From Clavelina lepadiformis (Eukaryota > Chordata > Ascidiacea > Aplousobranchia > Clavelinidae): a stretch of 64,000 nucleotides of DNA. The DNA lies in contig NC_135242.1 of assembly GCF_947623445.1 (NCBI RefSeq), positions 2,046,001-2,110,000 of the forward strand. The letters are read 5' to 3'. The notes beneath the pieces were generated by a model. The model saw only the letters and a list, made by a program, of their open reading frames with translations, did no database searches and was not told where the DNA came from. Positions 33,510-45,061 of this stretch are shown here, piece after piece (positions within the stretch are counted from its first letter, which is position 1; every line of letters begins with the position of its first letter). The position numbers and the translations under genes are program-made.

Positions 33510-34125
33510 AATAAATCGGAGCAAAAGTTTGCATCTTCTTTATTTGGAGACAACAATTAGCTCTAGTGTGCGATGTCGTTTCGCAAAACAAATCTTGGGT
33601 GTGCACTTGCCATACTCCGCAGTCTGGGTCAGTGCCACTGCATAGTGTGCAAATTGCTGTAAAAGAAGAATTCTGCAACTAATTTTCAATATTTTTTATT
33701 TATCGTCCTTTAATTATTTGTTCTTTAATTATAGTGACATAGGTTGGAGAAATAGGTTTATTCTGGTGTGCAATACTATTTCAAAAAACATCTGTAATTT
33801 GAGCCAGTGGCACTGCGTAGGCCTACTTTGCAAATCGTTGAAAAAGAAGAACTTAGCTACTAAATTTCAATATTTTCAATTTTTTATTCATCGTGTGGAG
33901 GAATTTACTAGCGTTTCTGGCATCAGCAAATTAGTAAGTATTTAACGCGTATTACATCTAAAATGTCCACTCCAACAGTAATTAAACCTGGCTCTGTTTT
34001 TGCTTCAGCTGAGAAAGCTAAACAAGCTAACAGTAGGGGAATACACAGGGGATTACCCCTTTGCGTGACAGTGTTTCAACAAAAACAGAGATTCTTCCAT
34101 TGCAGATTCTTCCATACATATTCTT
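33510..34125. repeat. Duplicated promoter-side region of zinc-finger genes, copies 2 and 3
   Basis: 33510-33690 and 33745-34125 are tandem relatives of 12686-13735. The second keeps an intact site (ACATCTAAAATGTCCACTCC) where copy 1 carries the hAT element. An open frame starting MSTPTVIKPGSVFASAEKAK (33963) lies in the second copy but is not kept in copy 1. Confidence 0.7.
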
Positions 34126-34336
34126 TAAGTTCAGCAAATTCTGCGATGAATACTTTATGGTGATGTGGCATGATAATCCTTATCCTCGGACTGGGAAAAG
34201 TCTTTACACGATTTAAACGTGGAGATGAATCCTCATTGCTCGAGCACAAAGCCGAGTATTTTTAAATATTAAATTTGTGCGAAAAATATACCTCCATATT
34301 ATTCAAGCGGGTGATTTTGAAAGCTTTTATTCCTGC

Positions 34337-34479
34337 TGTTGATAGGTATGAACTAATTAATAAGATTTCTATGTTGGCCATGCTACAGCCATGTGCTCTC
34401 TTGGTTGTGCATTGTGATTTGTGATTCGTATGTGGAGTAATAACGTTCATGTTCAAGACTGTCTAAAATACAAGTGTTG
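34337..34479 (+). repeat. Left terminal repeat of gypsy element
   Basis: Starts TGTTGATAGGTATGAAC and matches the start of the right terminal repeat closely. The duplicated target CCTGC lies just outside. Confidence 0.8.
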
Positions 34480-34499
34480 ATAGTAGTGTCAAACCGAGA

Positions 34500-37045
34500 A
34501 TTTTACCTTGTCGCCGCATACCTGTAGCCTTGCAAGAAAAAGTTAAGCAAGAGCTTGACAAATTGGTTGCTAGTAGTGTCATTTCAGTCATCGATGAACC
34601 GACTGAATGGGTCAGCCAAATGGCTATTGTATCCAAGCCTAATGGAAAGATAAGAATCTGCATTGTTCCACAGCCTCTCAATGTCGCCTTACAGCGTGAA
34701 CATTACAAACTGCCTACCTTGGATGATATATTGCCTGCTCTGAAGGGTGCAAAAGTGTTTAGCAAACTTGATGTTAAGCATGCCTTCTGGCACGTTAAGT
34801 TGGATGATGCCTCCAGCCGACTGACTACTATGATCACCCCTCACGATCGTTTCCGATGGAACAGACTTCCGTTTGGTCTGAAAGTGAGATCTTCCAAAAA
34901 AGACTACACTCAGCCCTGTCTGGACTGGAAGGTGTATTTGCAGTGGCAGATGATGTGATTGTTATTGGTTGTGGAAAGACCACAATCGAGGCTGAAACAC
35001 ACCATGACCAAAATCTAACAAAACTACATGAGAGATGTCATGAATGTAACATCTTACTAAATGAAGAAAAAACTGTAACCAAAGCTTCGCAGATCACATT
35101 TATGGGTCACTTGATCTCCAACAACGGAATAGCACCTGATCCTGCGAAAATCGAAGCAATTCAACGTATGCCTTCTCCTGAAGATGTTTCCGGTGTGAAA
35201 CGATTTTGTGGCATGGTACAATATTTGGCTCGTTTCCTGCCAAACCTAGCCAATGACCTGGAACCCTTACGGAAACTGACGAGGAAGAATGAGAAATGGA
35301 AGTGGAGCGAAGAGTGTGAGAAAGCAATGAATAAAGTTAAAGAAAAGCTCTGCGAAACTCCTATTCTGACATTTTTTGATCAAAGAAACGATCTAATTCT
35401 TTAAGTAGACAGTAGCAAAAGTGGTTTGGGAGCAGTGTTGCTTCAGAATGATCAACCCATTGGGCTCAGATTGAAAAAGAGCTTCTTTCTGTTGTGTTTG
35501 GCCTGGAACGTTTTGATCAGTATACGTATGGACGAAAGATAATAGTTCACAATGATCATTGACCCTTACAGTCTATTTTAAAAAAACCTCTGAGTCAAGC
35601 GCCAAAGCGTCTCCAAGCTCTTATTATGCGCCTAAATCGTTACGATATTGTTTTTGAATATGTCCCAGGCACTGCATTAGTAATTGCTGATACATTAAGT
35701 GGTGCCTACCCGGAACTTCTCGATCAACCAAACCGACTCGCGCAAGTGGTTACAGAACCAATTCTAGATGAAATTCCTGATGAACGATTAAAAGAAATAA
35801 AGAGTGCAATAAAAAAGAATGAGGAATCCCAACTCCTGCTCGAAGTCATCAAGAATGGGTGGCCAGACAACAAAGAACATTTGCCTCCCATCATCAAACC
35901 CTACCTCTCCATTCGTGACACACTGATTCAAGAAAATGGCATTATACTGAAAGGCGAGAGAACCTTCATCCCTCAACCTCTTTGATCAGAAATCAAATCT
36001 CAACTCCATTTAGCTCACCTTGGTGCTGATAGCATGTTACGAAGAGTTCGCGAAACCATTTTCTGGCTAGGAATGCCGAACGACTTAAAACAACTGGCTC
36101 ATGATTGCACAATATGCCAGCAAGCAAAGCCAAACAACCAACGAGAACTACTTACTGCTACATCCCGAAGGTTTATCACCATTTGAAAAAGTTGGTGTTG
36201 ATTTATTTGAGTTGAACCAAAAGTTTTATTTAGTCACGGTTGACTATTTTTCAAATTTTGCTGAAATTGATGTCATGACCTCAACAACAGCAAAGCACGT
36301 CATCATTTCGTTGAAGCGTCATTTTGCCCGATATGGAATTCCTAAATGCATTGTATCTGACTCGGGACCCCAGTTCATCTCTACAGAATTTCAAAGATTT
36401 TGTCAAAAATGGGCCATACAGCACTACAAATCATCACCGGGACATCAACAATGCAATGGAAAAGCGGAAGCTGCTGTGAAAACACTAAAGAACATGCTGA
36501 GACGTACTGCACAAGATGGGAAAGATCAGTGGCTGGCACTTCTGGAATTGTGCAATACGCCACGACAAGACGTCAACTGCAGTCCTACAAAGATATTGTT
36601 TGGTAGACCAACTCGATCAGTGATACCGATTCACATTCCAAAAAGCAAACATCTTGACATCAATCGACGTCATCAACGCCGCACCTCAGTCAAGCAAACC
36701 TACGATAGCAAAAGTCAACCAATGTCAAAATTGTATATCAACCAACGAGTTTATTTCCAAAGTGCGGAAAAGAAGAGATGGCAAAAGGGTAAAATTGTAC
36801 GCATACTTGGGCCTCGTTCATATTTGGTAGAATCATTGGATGGTTTTCGTTATTGTCGTAATCGAGTACATATTCGTATTGACCGTAGCAAGTCTAACAA
36901 TGTGTATGAAGATACTGATTTTAACTTTACATTTTCGACACCTAACCAAAACAGTCAACCCACAGCTAACAACTACACTGTTGCTAACACACGACCTAAT
37001 CGTACACATAGAATGCCAGTAAGATATAATGATTATGTACTGTAA
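34500..37045 (+). pseudogene. Pol remnant of gypsy element
   Basis: Recognisable domains, as fossils. Reverse transcriptase at about 34530-35404 has the gypsy-type LDVKHAFWHVKLDD, LPFGLK and DDVIV motifs. RNase H-like sequence is near 35400-35700. Integrase at about 36000-37040 has a histidine/cysteine zinc-binding region, a catalytic core and a chromatin-side tail. The coding region is broken in several places and no working protein is expected. Confidence 0.85.
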
Positions 37046-37243
37046 ATACTGTGTTTGTGTCACCTTACCTTCACTGCTTTATTTCTTGCCACTCATTATG
37101 CATGTAGCTTTAAACTTCAAGTGTGCCTCACATATATTGCGAGTAGTATGTTATTTCAGTATTTTCTGTGTGATGGTATTTCAGTATTTTCTGCATGCTC
37201 ATAAAGCCTTCTCACTGTTAGTCTTTACTTAAAGAAAGGAGGA

Positions 37244-37440
37244 TGTTGATAGGTATGAACTAATTAATAAGATTTCTATTTTGGCCATGCTACAGCCATG
37301 TGCTCTCTTGGTTGTGAATTGTGATTCGTATGTGGAGTAATAACGTTCATGTTCAAGACTGTCTAAAATACAAGTGTTTCTGCCGAACGTCTTATCGACT
37401 TAGTTCAACGCATAATATCACGAGAGTAGCGATATTAACA
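37244..37440 (+). repeat. Right terminal repeat of gypsy element
   Basis: A 197-bp repeat, TGTTGATAGG...GATATTAACA, preceded by the purine-rich AAAGAAAGGAGGA typical of a polypurine tract. Confidence 0.85.
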
Positions 37441-39465
37441 CCTGCTATCTACCAAGTGGCCTGCATAAGCTTGTAATGAAATGGTTTTTTATTGTACTTT
37501 AACCTGTAAGGTTAACCCATTTCACTACAATGTTTGTCAGTTGAATTGTTTATTGCGATCGATGGTATATGAGTCTCAAAAGGTTGTTGTATGTTTTTCT
37601 TAATCTTGAACTTAATTGTTCACCTTATTGTTCGCTAATTGTCTTGAAGATGGTGACAAATTTGACTATCTTGAAACTGAAGTTCTTCAAGTTGTCACGC
37701 ACTGCCATACGCACGGAAAGTTTGCGAGTCGGCTCATAAATGTGGACTTTTGCTACGGATTAATGTCGAAATTTTTGTCACTCATTTAGTTTAATCATTA
37801 AGCACACAACAGCAGACAATTAAGAAACGGTAGTATAAATTAAATAGCAACGCACAATTAATAAAGTGCAAATCAAAAGCATAGCATTTCTTTTTTATTT
37901 TTACTAAACATCTTTCTGTGAGGCTACTTCAAGTGCACAGCAATCCAGTTACATACATTTTCTCGGAGCCAAACCGAAAATGAATTTAAATAAACATGTG
38001 TATTATCTTTTCAACTCTAGTTTTACAAAAAGCGCATAGCTCAGAATCTAATGTTACAAACGCAAACAGCGCCTGAGTAAATGCTATAATTTTAAGGTTA
38101 GGCTTAATTTGAAATGAATGTAATTTTACATCGCTTGTGGATTTATAATTGGTACGTTGTTTGCCCCTTTAGTTTGCTGGATTTCATATGTGCTGGGAGA
38201 CCTCTAATTCGGTTCCTGACACCCGTTTGTCACAAGCCTATGTCATTTAGCAAATAACCAAAATGTCAAAATCATTGACGAACTTGGCAGGATTTTGCGC
38301 ATGTACAAGGTCACAAACAAATAAATGTTTAAACGACACGAAGCGCAGTCGATAGAAAACGTTCGACAGAAAATTGTTTGCAGGCAGCTTAGAGAAGAGA
38401 TATGTCACAACATTTGAAAGGAAATTTATACCTTGCGAGAAAAAGCAAACATATGGTTATAGAAGGTACATCATTTTATTCAATATTTTGTTTCACTGTT
38501 GATTTGCAATTCTTCATATCTCCATTCGTCATATTTTAATGTGGCGTTTAGTTGACGCCAGCTTTCTGGGAATCCCCTAAAGTATTTTTTCCCTTGTTGA
38601 TGCTTAAACCACATGGCAGCATGAAGAGGTAATGCTTATAATTTTGAAAAGGCAGTGGTTAGTCAGCCCAGCTTCGGCTACATCTTACATTATGGCTAGG
38701 CCATATAATTATGGTTAAAGATTTGGTCCTGAGATAATTTTGGGTACGTCATACACATCTGAGTTTATTACCAAAATGTAAGGAATTATTGAGGCTTAGA
38801 ACGAAAAACGCCCTTTTTTGAATTTTTAAGGGGTTTACCCTGAGAAGTTAATGACGTATTACGGATTTTTCTGACGTCATTTTCACGTCCCACAATACAT
38901 TGACGTCATAATTTGCTATGTATGAGGTGGATGACAACTTGTATAGTAGATTTAAGTCTGAAGATTTAAGTGTTTTATATTTGAAATCTATACATTCAAG
39001 CAACCTTAAAAGGATTTTTAAATTAAGCTTGCCTATGACCTACCCTAACTTGGGTCTAGTATAGTAAGCACATGCAGAAGTACAAAACCATATGTTGCGC
39101 ATGCATTTTTATACTAGACCCTGCTTCCCAAACTATGTCATTTGGTTAAGCACTTAGCTGCAGTCTGCACCCGGCTGAGAACGGTGGCTGTTTTCGACGA
39201 GATCTCGAGATAGTATGCTAGGTGCATTTTCGGTCTGCAATGAAATCACTTGCCTAAACACATACTCTGTGAGTTCGCTTTCGGTATCTTACTATTTGCA
39301 CAACACCTCCCAACTTTCTGACCTGCCTGATGTAAAGAAAATACTGATACTGTACCATATTGATTCTGATATTGACTTGGTTGCTTCTCAGTGACTTCAT
39401 TATTTTGCCTTTTTATAATTAAATAGATTTATGTGCCAAGTGTGGTTTTAAACTTTTACATTACA
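37441..39465. other. Intergenic
   Basis: 37536-37690 is the second copy of the repeat at 9143-9390. TGACGTCA occurs at 38872 and 38901, in the likely upstream region of NLE1. No gene is recognised. Confidence 0.45.
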
Positions 39466-42400
39466 ATGGACATTGATGAACATGATGTTGTCGAAGGAAG
39501 TGTGCTCGTGCAAATGTGCAACGAAGATGGAGAATCCACCGGTCCACCACTAGATGTCCCTCTGTCAGTTACGGCCAAGCAGTTGCAACTTCTCTGCAAT
39601 TCTTTGCTAGAAAATGTGCGTTGGCTTTTTTGGTTTCAAGAATTGTCTTCATCGGTTGTTCAATGTCTGACACAGTTGATAGTGACGTTAAAAATAAAAT
39701 CTACTTTCTATTGTAGGATGAACAAACGCCGTACTCATTCTTCGTAAATGATGCAGAGATTTTGAGTGACTTAAAAAGTTTGTTGGAGAAAGAAAAAATA
39801 TCTACAGAAAGCTCAATTCAAATTATTTATCAACCACAGGCAGTTTTCAAGGTGTGGCTGATGCCTTAGATTTTATACAAATTGCCAATTATATGTGTAT
39901 TCCATTGCAAAGGCGTTAATATTTTATTAAAAAGTTGACTAGTCATTTAACAAAGAAATGTGCAAAAGCCAAACTTAGTATTCTAGTTAATGTGCTTCAA
40001 TAGTTCTTACAGCAAAAATAATTTTTTGTATATATTTGATATAATAAAAACAATATTTTCAATGGTGCATTTTATTTTCACGGTGTTGGCAACTTTGTGT
40101 TGGTTTGATGGCAGGTTCGAGCAGTTACGAGATGCACATCTTCAATTGAAGGCCATGCGGAGGCGGTCTTGTCTGTGAAATTCAGTCCAAATGGAAAGTG
40201 AGTTTAGATAAAATATCAAATACTTACGTATCAATACACCTTTCACAGTTGTTCTTATCAACACTACCACAATATCTTGCAGAATGACATAATATTGTTC
40301 CTAGATATTTAGCAAGTGGTTCTGGTGATACCACGGTGAGATTCTGGGACATTAGCACAGAGACGCCGCACCAAACTTGCAAGGCGCATCGACACTGGGT
40401 GCTCTGTATTGCCTGGTCACCTGATGGGAAAAAACTGGCTTCAGCGTGTAAAAATGGACAGGTAACGTAACAAGATCACGCTTTAAGCTTTACAAAGTAT
40501 GTTAACGTTCTTCTTTATCCTAGCTGTCTATTTTATTCTCATTGTTTTGATTAGATATGTATATGGGACCCTAAAACGGGCAAGCAACAAGGCAAGACAA
40601 TGTCAGGTCACAAACAGTGGATCACGTATCTATGCTGGCAACCTTTGCATCTGGATGGGGCTTGTAGGAAACTTGCCAGCTCTTCAAAGGTCTGGCTTTT
40701 ATTGACATCATAAAATTATTCGTGATGTCATTTGCCATTAAGAAACTTGTCATACTTACTGCAATAGCTACAATAGTTGACTACATGTGGTGTCATGGAA
40801 ATCTTTCATGTCTTCGGTTGTTGTTATCCTGTGCTTATGTAACCTCTGTTGTTGGAGATAGGATGCCACTGTACGAATCTGGGACGTTGTGACTTTCCAG
40901 TGCATTCGTACCTTGTCCAGTCATCTACAAAGCATCACCTGCATCAAGTGGTCAGGCGAGGACCTCATATACAGTGCATCACAAGACAGAACTATTAAAG
41001 TGTGGAGGTCCAGTGATGTGAGTTGCTTCTTTGATTAAAATCATGGTTATTTTAGAATTTTCTAAATAAAATTGTAATGGAAGTGTCGCTGATCATGTAT
41101 TTCTATTGTATATTGGTTTTTATGACAGAAAACTGCAAAGTAGTACAGTACCGTTCACAAAATAATTTTTCCAATAGTTCACAACACATAGTGCAACCAC
41201 TACCATTGTACTAAACTGCCAAATATTCGGCATGGTTTAACATTACGAAAGTGAACAACGATCCACACAAAAAGTTATAATTTTTTTATCATCTGCACAG
41301 GGGGTAATGTGTCGAACGCTGCAAGGTCATGGCCACTGGGTGAACGTACTGGCGCTGAACACCGATTACGTGATGCGAACTGGGGCTTTTGACCCCGCTT
41401 CAGCCACGCTCGTCGCAAAAGATAATTACGACAATGCAAAGGTCCTTCAAGAAAAAGCGCTCAAAAGATACGAAAGTGTAAAGGTGCGAAACCGTACTAA
41501 GCTGAATAATCCGTTTAATTTATTATTAATTCATTACTAATTGCCAACCTTATGTGGTATGTGTTCAAGCAGGTTGGCTCAGAAAGAATGGTGTCGGGGT
41601 CAGATGATTTCACACTGTTTTTGTGGAATCCTTCGGAGGAGAAGAAACATCTGGCTAGAATGACTGGCCACCAGGTGCTGATAAACATTCGCGTCATGTT
41701 TTTATTTATTTTTCATCGTGTTCGTTCGTAAAAGCAGAAGAGTTTGCTCAGTTGGAGTTGTATAAAACCAAGCTACATTTTAGGCGCTTGTAAACGACGT
41801 TCGCTTTTCTCCGGACACGAGGTTAATTGCTTCGGCTTCGTTTGATAAATCGGTAAAGTTGTGGGATGGAAAAAACGGAAAGTAAATTCACTGTTTCATT
41901 TTGGTCACGTAATAAAATCGACATACTGTGTCGTTCTCATATCAATGACCCGTACATGCCAGGAATATCTTTGTTTCAGCTGCTGTTGTAATAAACTTTT
42001 ATTCTAATCTTAGATTCCTTGCATCACTTCGTGGTCACGTAGGTGCTGTATATCAGGTGTCGTGGTCAGCGGACAGCAGGTTATTGGTCAGCGGGAGTGG
42101 AGACAGCACGCTCAAGGTGAGTACTGAAAACCTGGAACGTTTTTAAAGTCTCCAAACTAAGTGAAGTCATTTTCATGGCTAACGAAACAAATTAAGTGTA
42201 TTCCCAAAAAATTATTTCGTATTCTTTATGTCTGAGAATGGTTGGTTTGTGTTATACAAAATTGGAAAAATGAATATTTCTTCGTAAATTCTTCCTGTGA
42301 TATATACCATATGTAATCATGTGTTACACTACATAGTGCCTGGCATAAGGTTTTCTCCGAGCTATTGCTATTTCTACAGGTTTGGGACGCGCATACAAGA

Positions 42401-42850
42401 AAGCTACTGCTTGACCTACCAGGACATGCCGATGAAGTTTACGCGGTGGACTGGAGCACGGATGGCCAGAGGGTGGTCAGTGGCGGAAAAGACAAAGTTT
42501 TAAAAATGTGATTATTAGTTCTTACGCGACAACTTAAGTCTACATGAAGTTGAAGGGTTAAAGGTCAAATTGGTTGTAAATTTAATGAATTTCCTAACAA
42601 ATTTAAGTGCAGATGTAGGAATGATTTTAGTTAGAATTTTGACATCACTAATTGACTTTTGGTTGCCCCAGCCTGTAGTCTAACTCGTCAGTCGGCTCAC
42701 ATCTAGTTAAGCTTTTAACTAATCATTCTGTCAATTTTTGGTGACCAGCTGAATACTAACCAGGCAGAATTGCTCAGACAGCTGCAGAATTACACTTGAC
42801 CTTGATAAAAACAAAGAAATTTTGTTCACTGTTGCAGATGGCGGAGGTGA
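39466..42850 (+). CDS. NLE1: Notchless homologue, 60S ribosome assembly factor
   Basis: NLE1/Rsa4 joins pre-60S ribosomes in the nucleus. Its ubiquitin-like N-terminal domain contacts the AAA ATPase MDN1/Rea1, which removes it; it also modulates Notch signalling in animals. Exons: 39466-39615, 39717-39851, 40115-40197, 40305-40461, 40555-40689, 40862-41017, 41301-41483, 41573-41674, 41784-41881, 42014-42116, 42380-42507, 42838-42850. They sum to 481 codons including the stop (human 485 residues). The Nle domain is about residues 10-95 (LDVPLSVTAKQLQLLCNSLL, IIYQPQAVFKVRAVTRC). Eight WD repeats follow, e.g. YLASGSGDTTVRFWD, SASQDRTIKVWR, GVMCRTLQGHGHWVN, LVSGSGDSTLKVWD. The last exon gives only part of Ile plus Trp-Arg-Arg and the stop, matching the human IWRR end. 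ATG choice agrees with family length. Confidence 0.96.
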
Positions 42851-45061
42851 CGTCATAGTCACTGTCATGCTCCCAGATGTGCGGGAGCAGAGACAAGACA
42901 AAAATCTCGTCGTTTCAACGCAAAGACCTCACTCAAGGATCACTGGCGGTGTTGGAACCTCACCATGGTCTGGGACAACGCTGAAGTCATTTTGAATGGC
43001 TTTCTTCATCATCTGCGATGCGTAGTTTATTAATAAAGAACAAAGATTGATTTGATGGTGTATTATGCATCTGAGCAATTGAAAATACCTGTGCAAGATG
43101 AATTACCTTACGTATTGTGTTGTTCTACATTCAACGAGCAACGTAGCATGACGCAAGGGCGGGGACTGTAGCCCCTCATATATTAACGTCATACGTGGAA
43201 TCTCTTAACTCAGCAAATGAATTTGCTATGAATAGTGTCGAAGACGCGTCCCAGAAAAAAAAACAGAAATTATTCAAAATAACCCGTAGAAAAAGTGTAG
43301 GTCTGTTATCTGCAAAAGAGTATCCGAAAAATTTTAAAAATGAAACGAATACAAAAATCTTTTTTCGCTCTAAAAACAAATAAATAATCCCATCTGTGTT
43401 ACAATTTCGCTCGTCCGCAAGGTGTCGTGCCCGATCTCATATTGCATGAGTGATCGAACCATCAGATGTCGCTACATTTTAAAAGTTTTGTGTCACCTGA
43501 CTTAAAGAAAAAATTTGCGGAGTTTGTCTTCATCCTTTATTTTGAATCTTGGTTAAGCTGGTGCGAAATATTTTTCGTATCGTAGCCTATTTACTTGTAT
43601 ACGCACGTTTCTAGAAGCTTCTCAAGTAGCCTGAGTATCGTCGTTTGAAAATCATGAAGAAAACAAAAAATTGCGAGGAGTACATCTGTGCATGAGAAGC
43701 GTTATCACTGCGCACATGTTATTTTTGAAGCTAATGATTTGATTAATAATAAAAAACTGATCAATAAGCCCACCTTCAGAACAATGCAACTTCTGTGATC
43801 TCACAATAAGATATCACCAACAAAATGACGCAACCCCTTTACTGCTGATAACGCATTAACAGTCTTTGCGTAATCTAAATTGATTCAAGTGACACCTGAT
43901 ATATGAGCATTTTCACGCAAACCAATTTTTCGTGTCATGTTTAGCCCAACTATCACGGGAGACATATTGTGATTGTTATAATAACGACAACATTGTTGTT
44001 TAGAGTAAACCGAAGCGCTCAAACACGGAAATAAATTCTTTTCAAAGCTTTAATAAACCAGACAGCAACTAAGACAGATCGGCAACTGTTACTATGCCTG
44101 AAGATTACGTCATGGTTTAATTAAGCAATATTCCACCTGCATAATGTCGACCTGGGCATGTTTTGCTGCCTTTGCATTTTTGAGTTCATGCCTCGCCTCG
44201 TGCATAGAGATTACCGCTTATTACGTAATCGACTCACGCACATGAACAAAACAAGAGTGTTGGGAAGTAGAAAGCCCTTGGTCATTGTGCCGAGAGTTTG
44301 CAGCGGACGGCTGCATACCTGGATATATAAGTGAATAAAATTCAAAGCAATCTGACGCCAGTTTTTCAAATAAAACGAGAAGCAACTTTCGTGGGCAGTT
44401 CGTATAAAAACGAACGAGAAGAGTTAATTAGTAATTAGTCGAACGAGCAAAAGTACCCGAAAGACGGTGAATACTTTTGTATTGCGGGACTTCAGTTAAA
44501 AACTGACGTGATGTTGCAGCCTGACTTACTAAGCGCGTTTCCACTTTTACTTGATCAGGTTCTTTTATAGGTCAAAGGTTGAAGAAAATAAAACTTGTCC
44601 AGTTCTTCATAAACGTTCTAAAACCTTTCCTTTCTAAACCGAACGCTTAGAAGGAAATCGCTTCTCTCAGTCGCGTGTCTTTAGCACAAATTAATCTTGT
44701 CCGGCTGCATAAGTGCACGCATTGCAATGACGTCTTTTATAGAAGCCTAAGGTGTTGCTTCATCTCTCCCAGTCCAGGTTATATGCGGAGTGGGTGTTTG
44801 TGCACAAGTGAAGGCGCTGTTTTGAGGACATTTTACAGCACTAGATAGCAAGATTTGAATAATCCAAACGTTAAACGTGAATTGACCACAATTTTTTATT
44901 TGTTTTTTTTGTAGAAGTTTAAGTTTAATAGGAAATTTGTTTTAAACAAATGCAAAGTCGTGTCGATAAATATCTGCAAGTCTGTCAAACGCATTTGAAG
45001 ACCTACGCTAACAAACAGAAGATATATTGAACTGCTATTGATATTCAGCAAAGCTGCGACA
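42851..45061. other. Intergenic
   Basis: NLE1 3' untranslated region with AATAAA near 43033. A 62-codon open frame at 43195 begins with GTG and has no recognised motif. TGACGT half-sites are present. Nothing else is supported. Confidence 0.45.

Larger units (their letters stand above)
34337..37440 (+). mobile_element. Broken Ty3/gypsy LTR retrotransposon
   Basis: A 3.1-kb element bounded by related terminal repeats (34337-34479 and 37244-37440, each starting TGTTGATAGG; the right one ends AACA). It has the 5-bp target duplication CCTGC (34332-34336, 37441-37445). Pol parts are in gypsy order: reverse transcriptase, a short RNase H region, and integrase with zinc-binding and DDE core regions. 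No gag or envelope is recognised. It is broken, with a handful of breaks. Its terminal repeats differ little over the shared part, so insertion looks recent. A solo LTR of the same family lies at 70-284. Confidence 0.88.

Noticed and set aside
33963-34163. MSTPTVIKPGSVFASAEKAK frame as a gene
   Set aside because: Lies in the duplicated promoter-side region; the equivalent in copy 1 has lost the ATG and frame, and no further exon was found.
43195-43383. Lys-rich 62-codon frame after NLE1
   Set aside because: Non-ATG start, low complexity, no splice context; likely chance.
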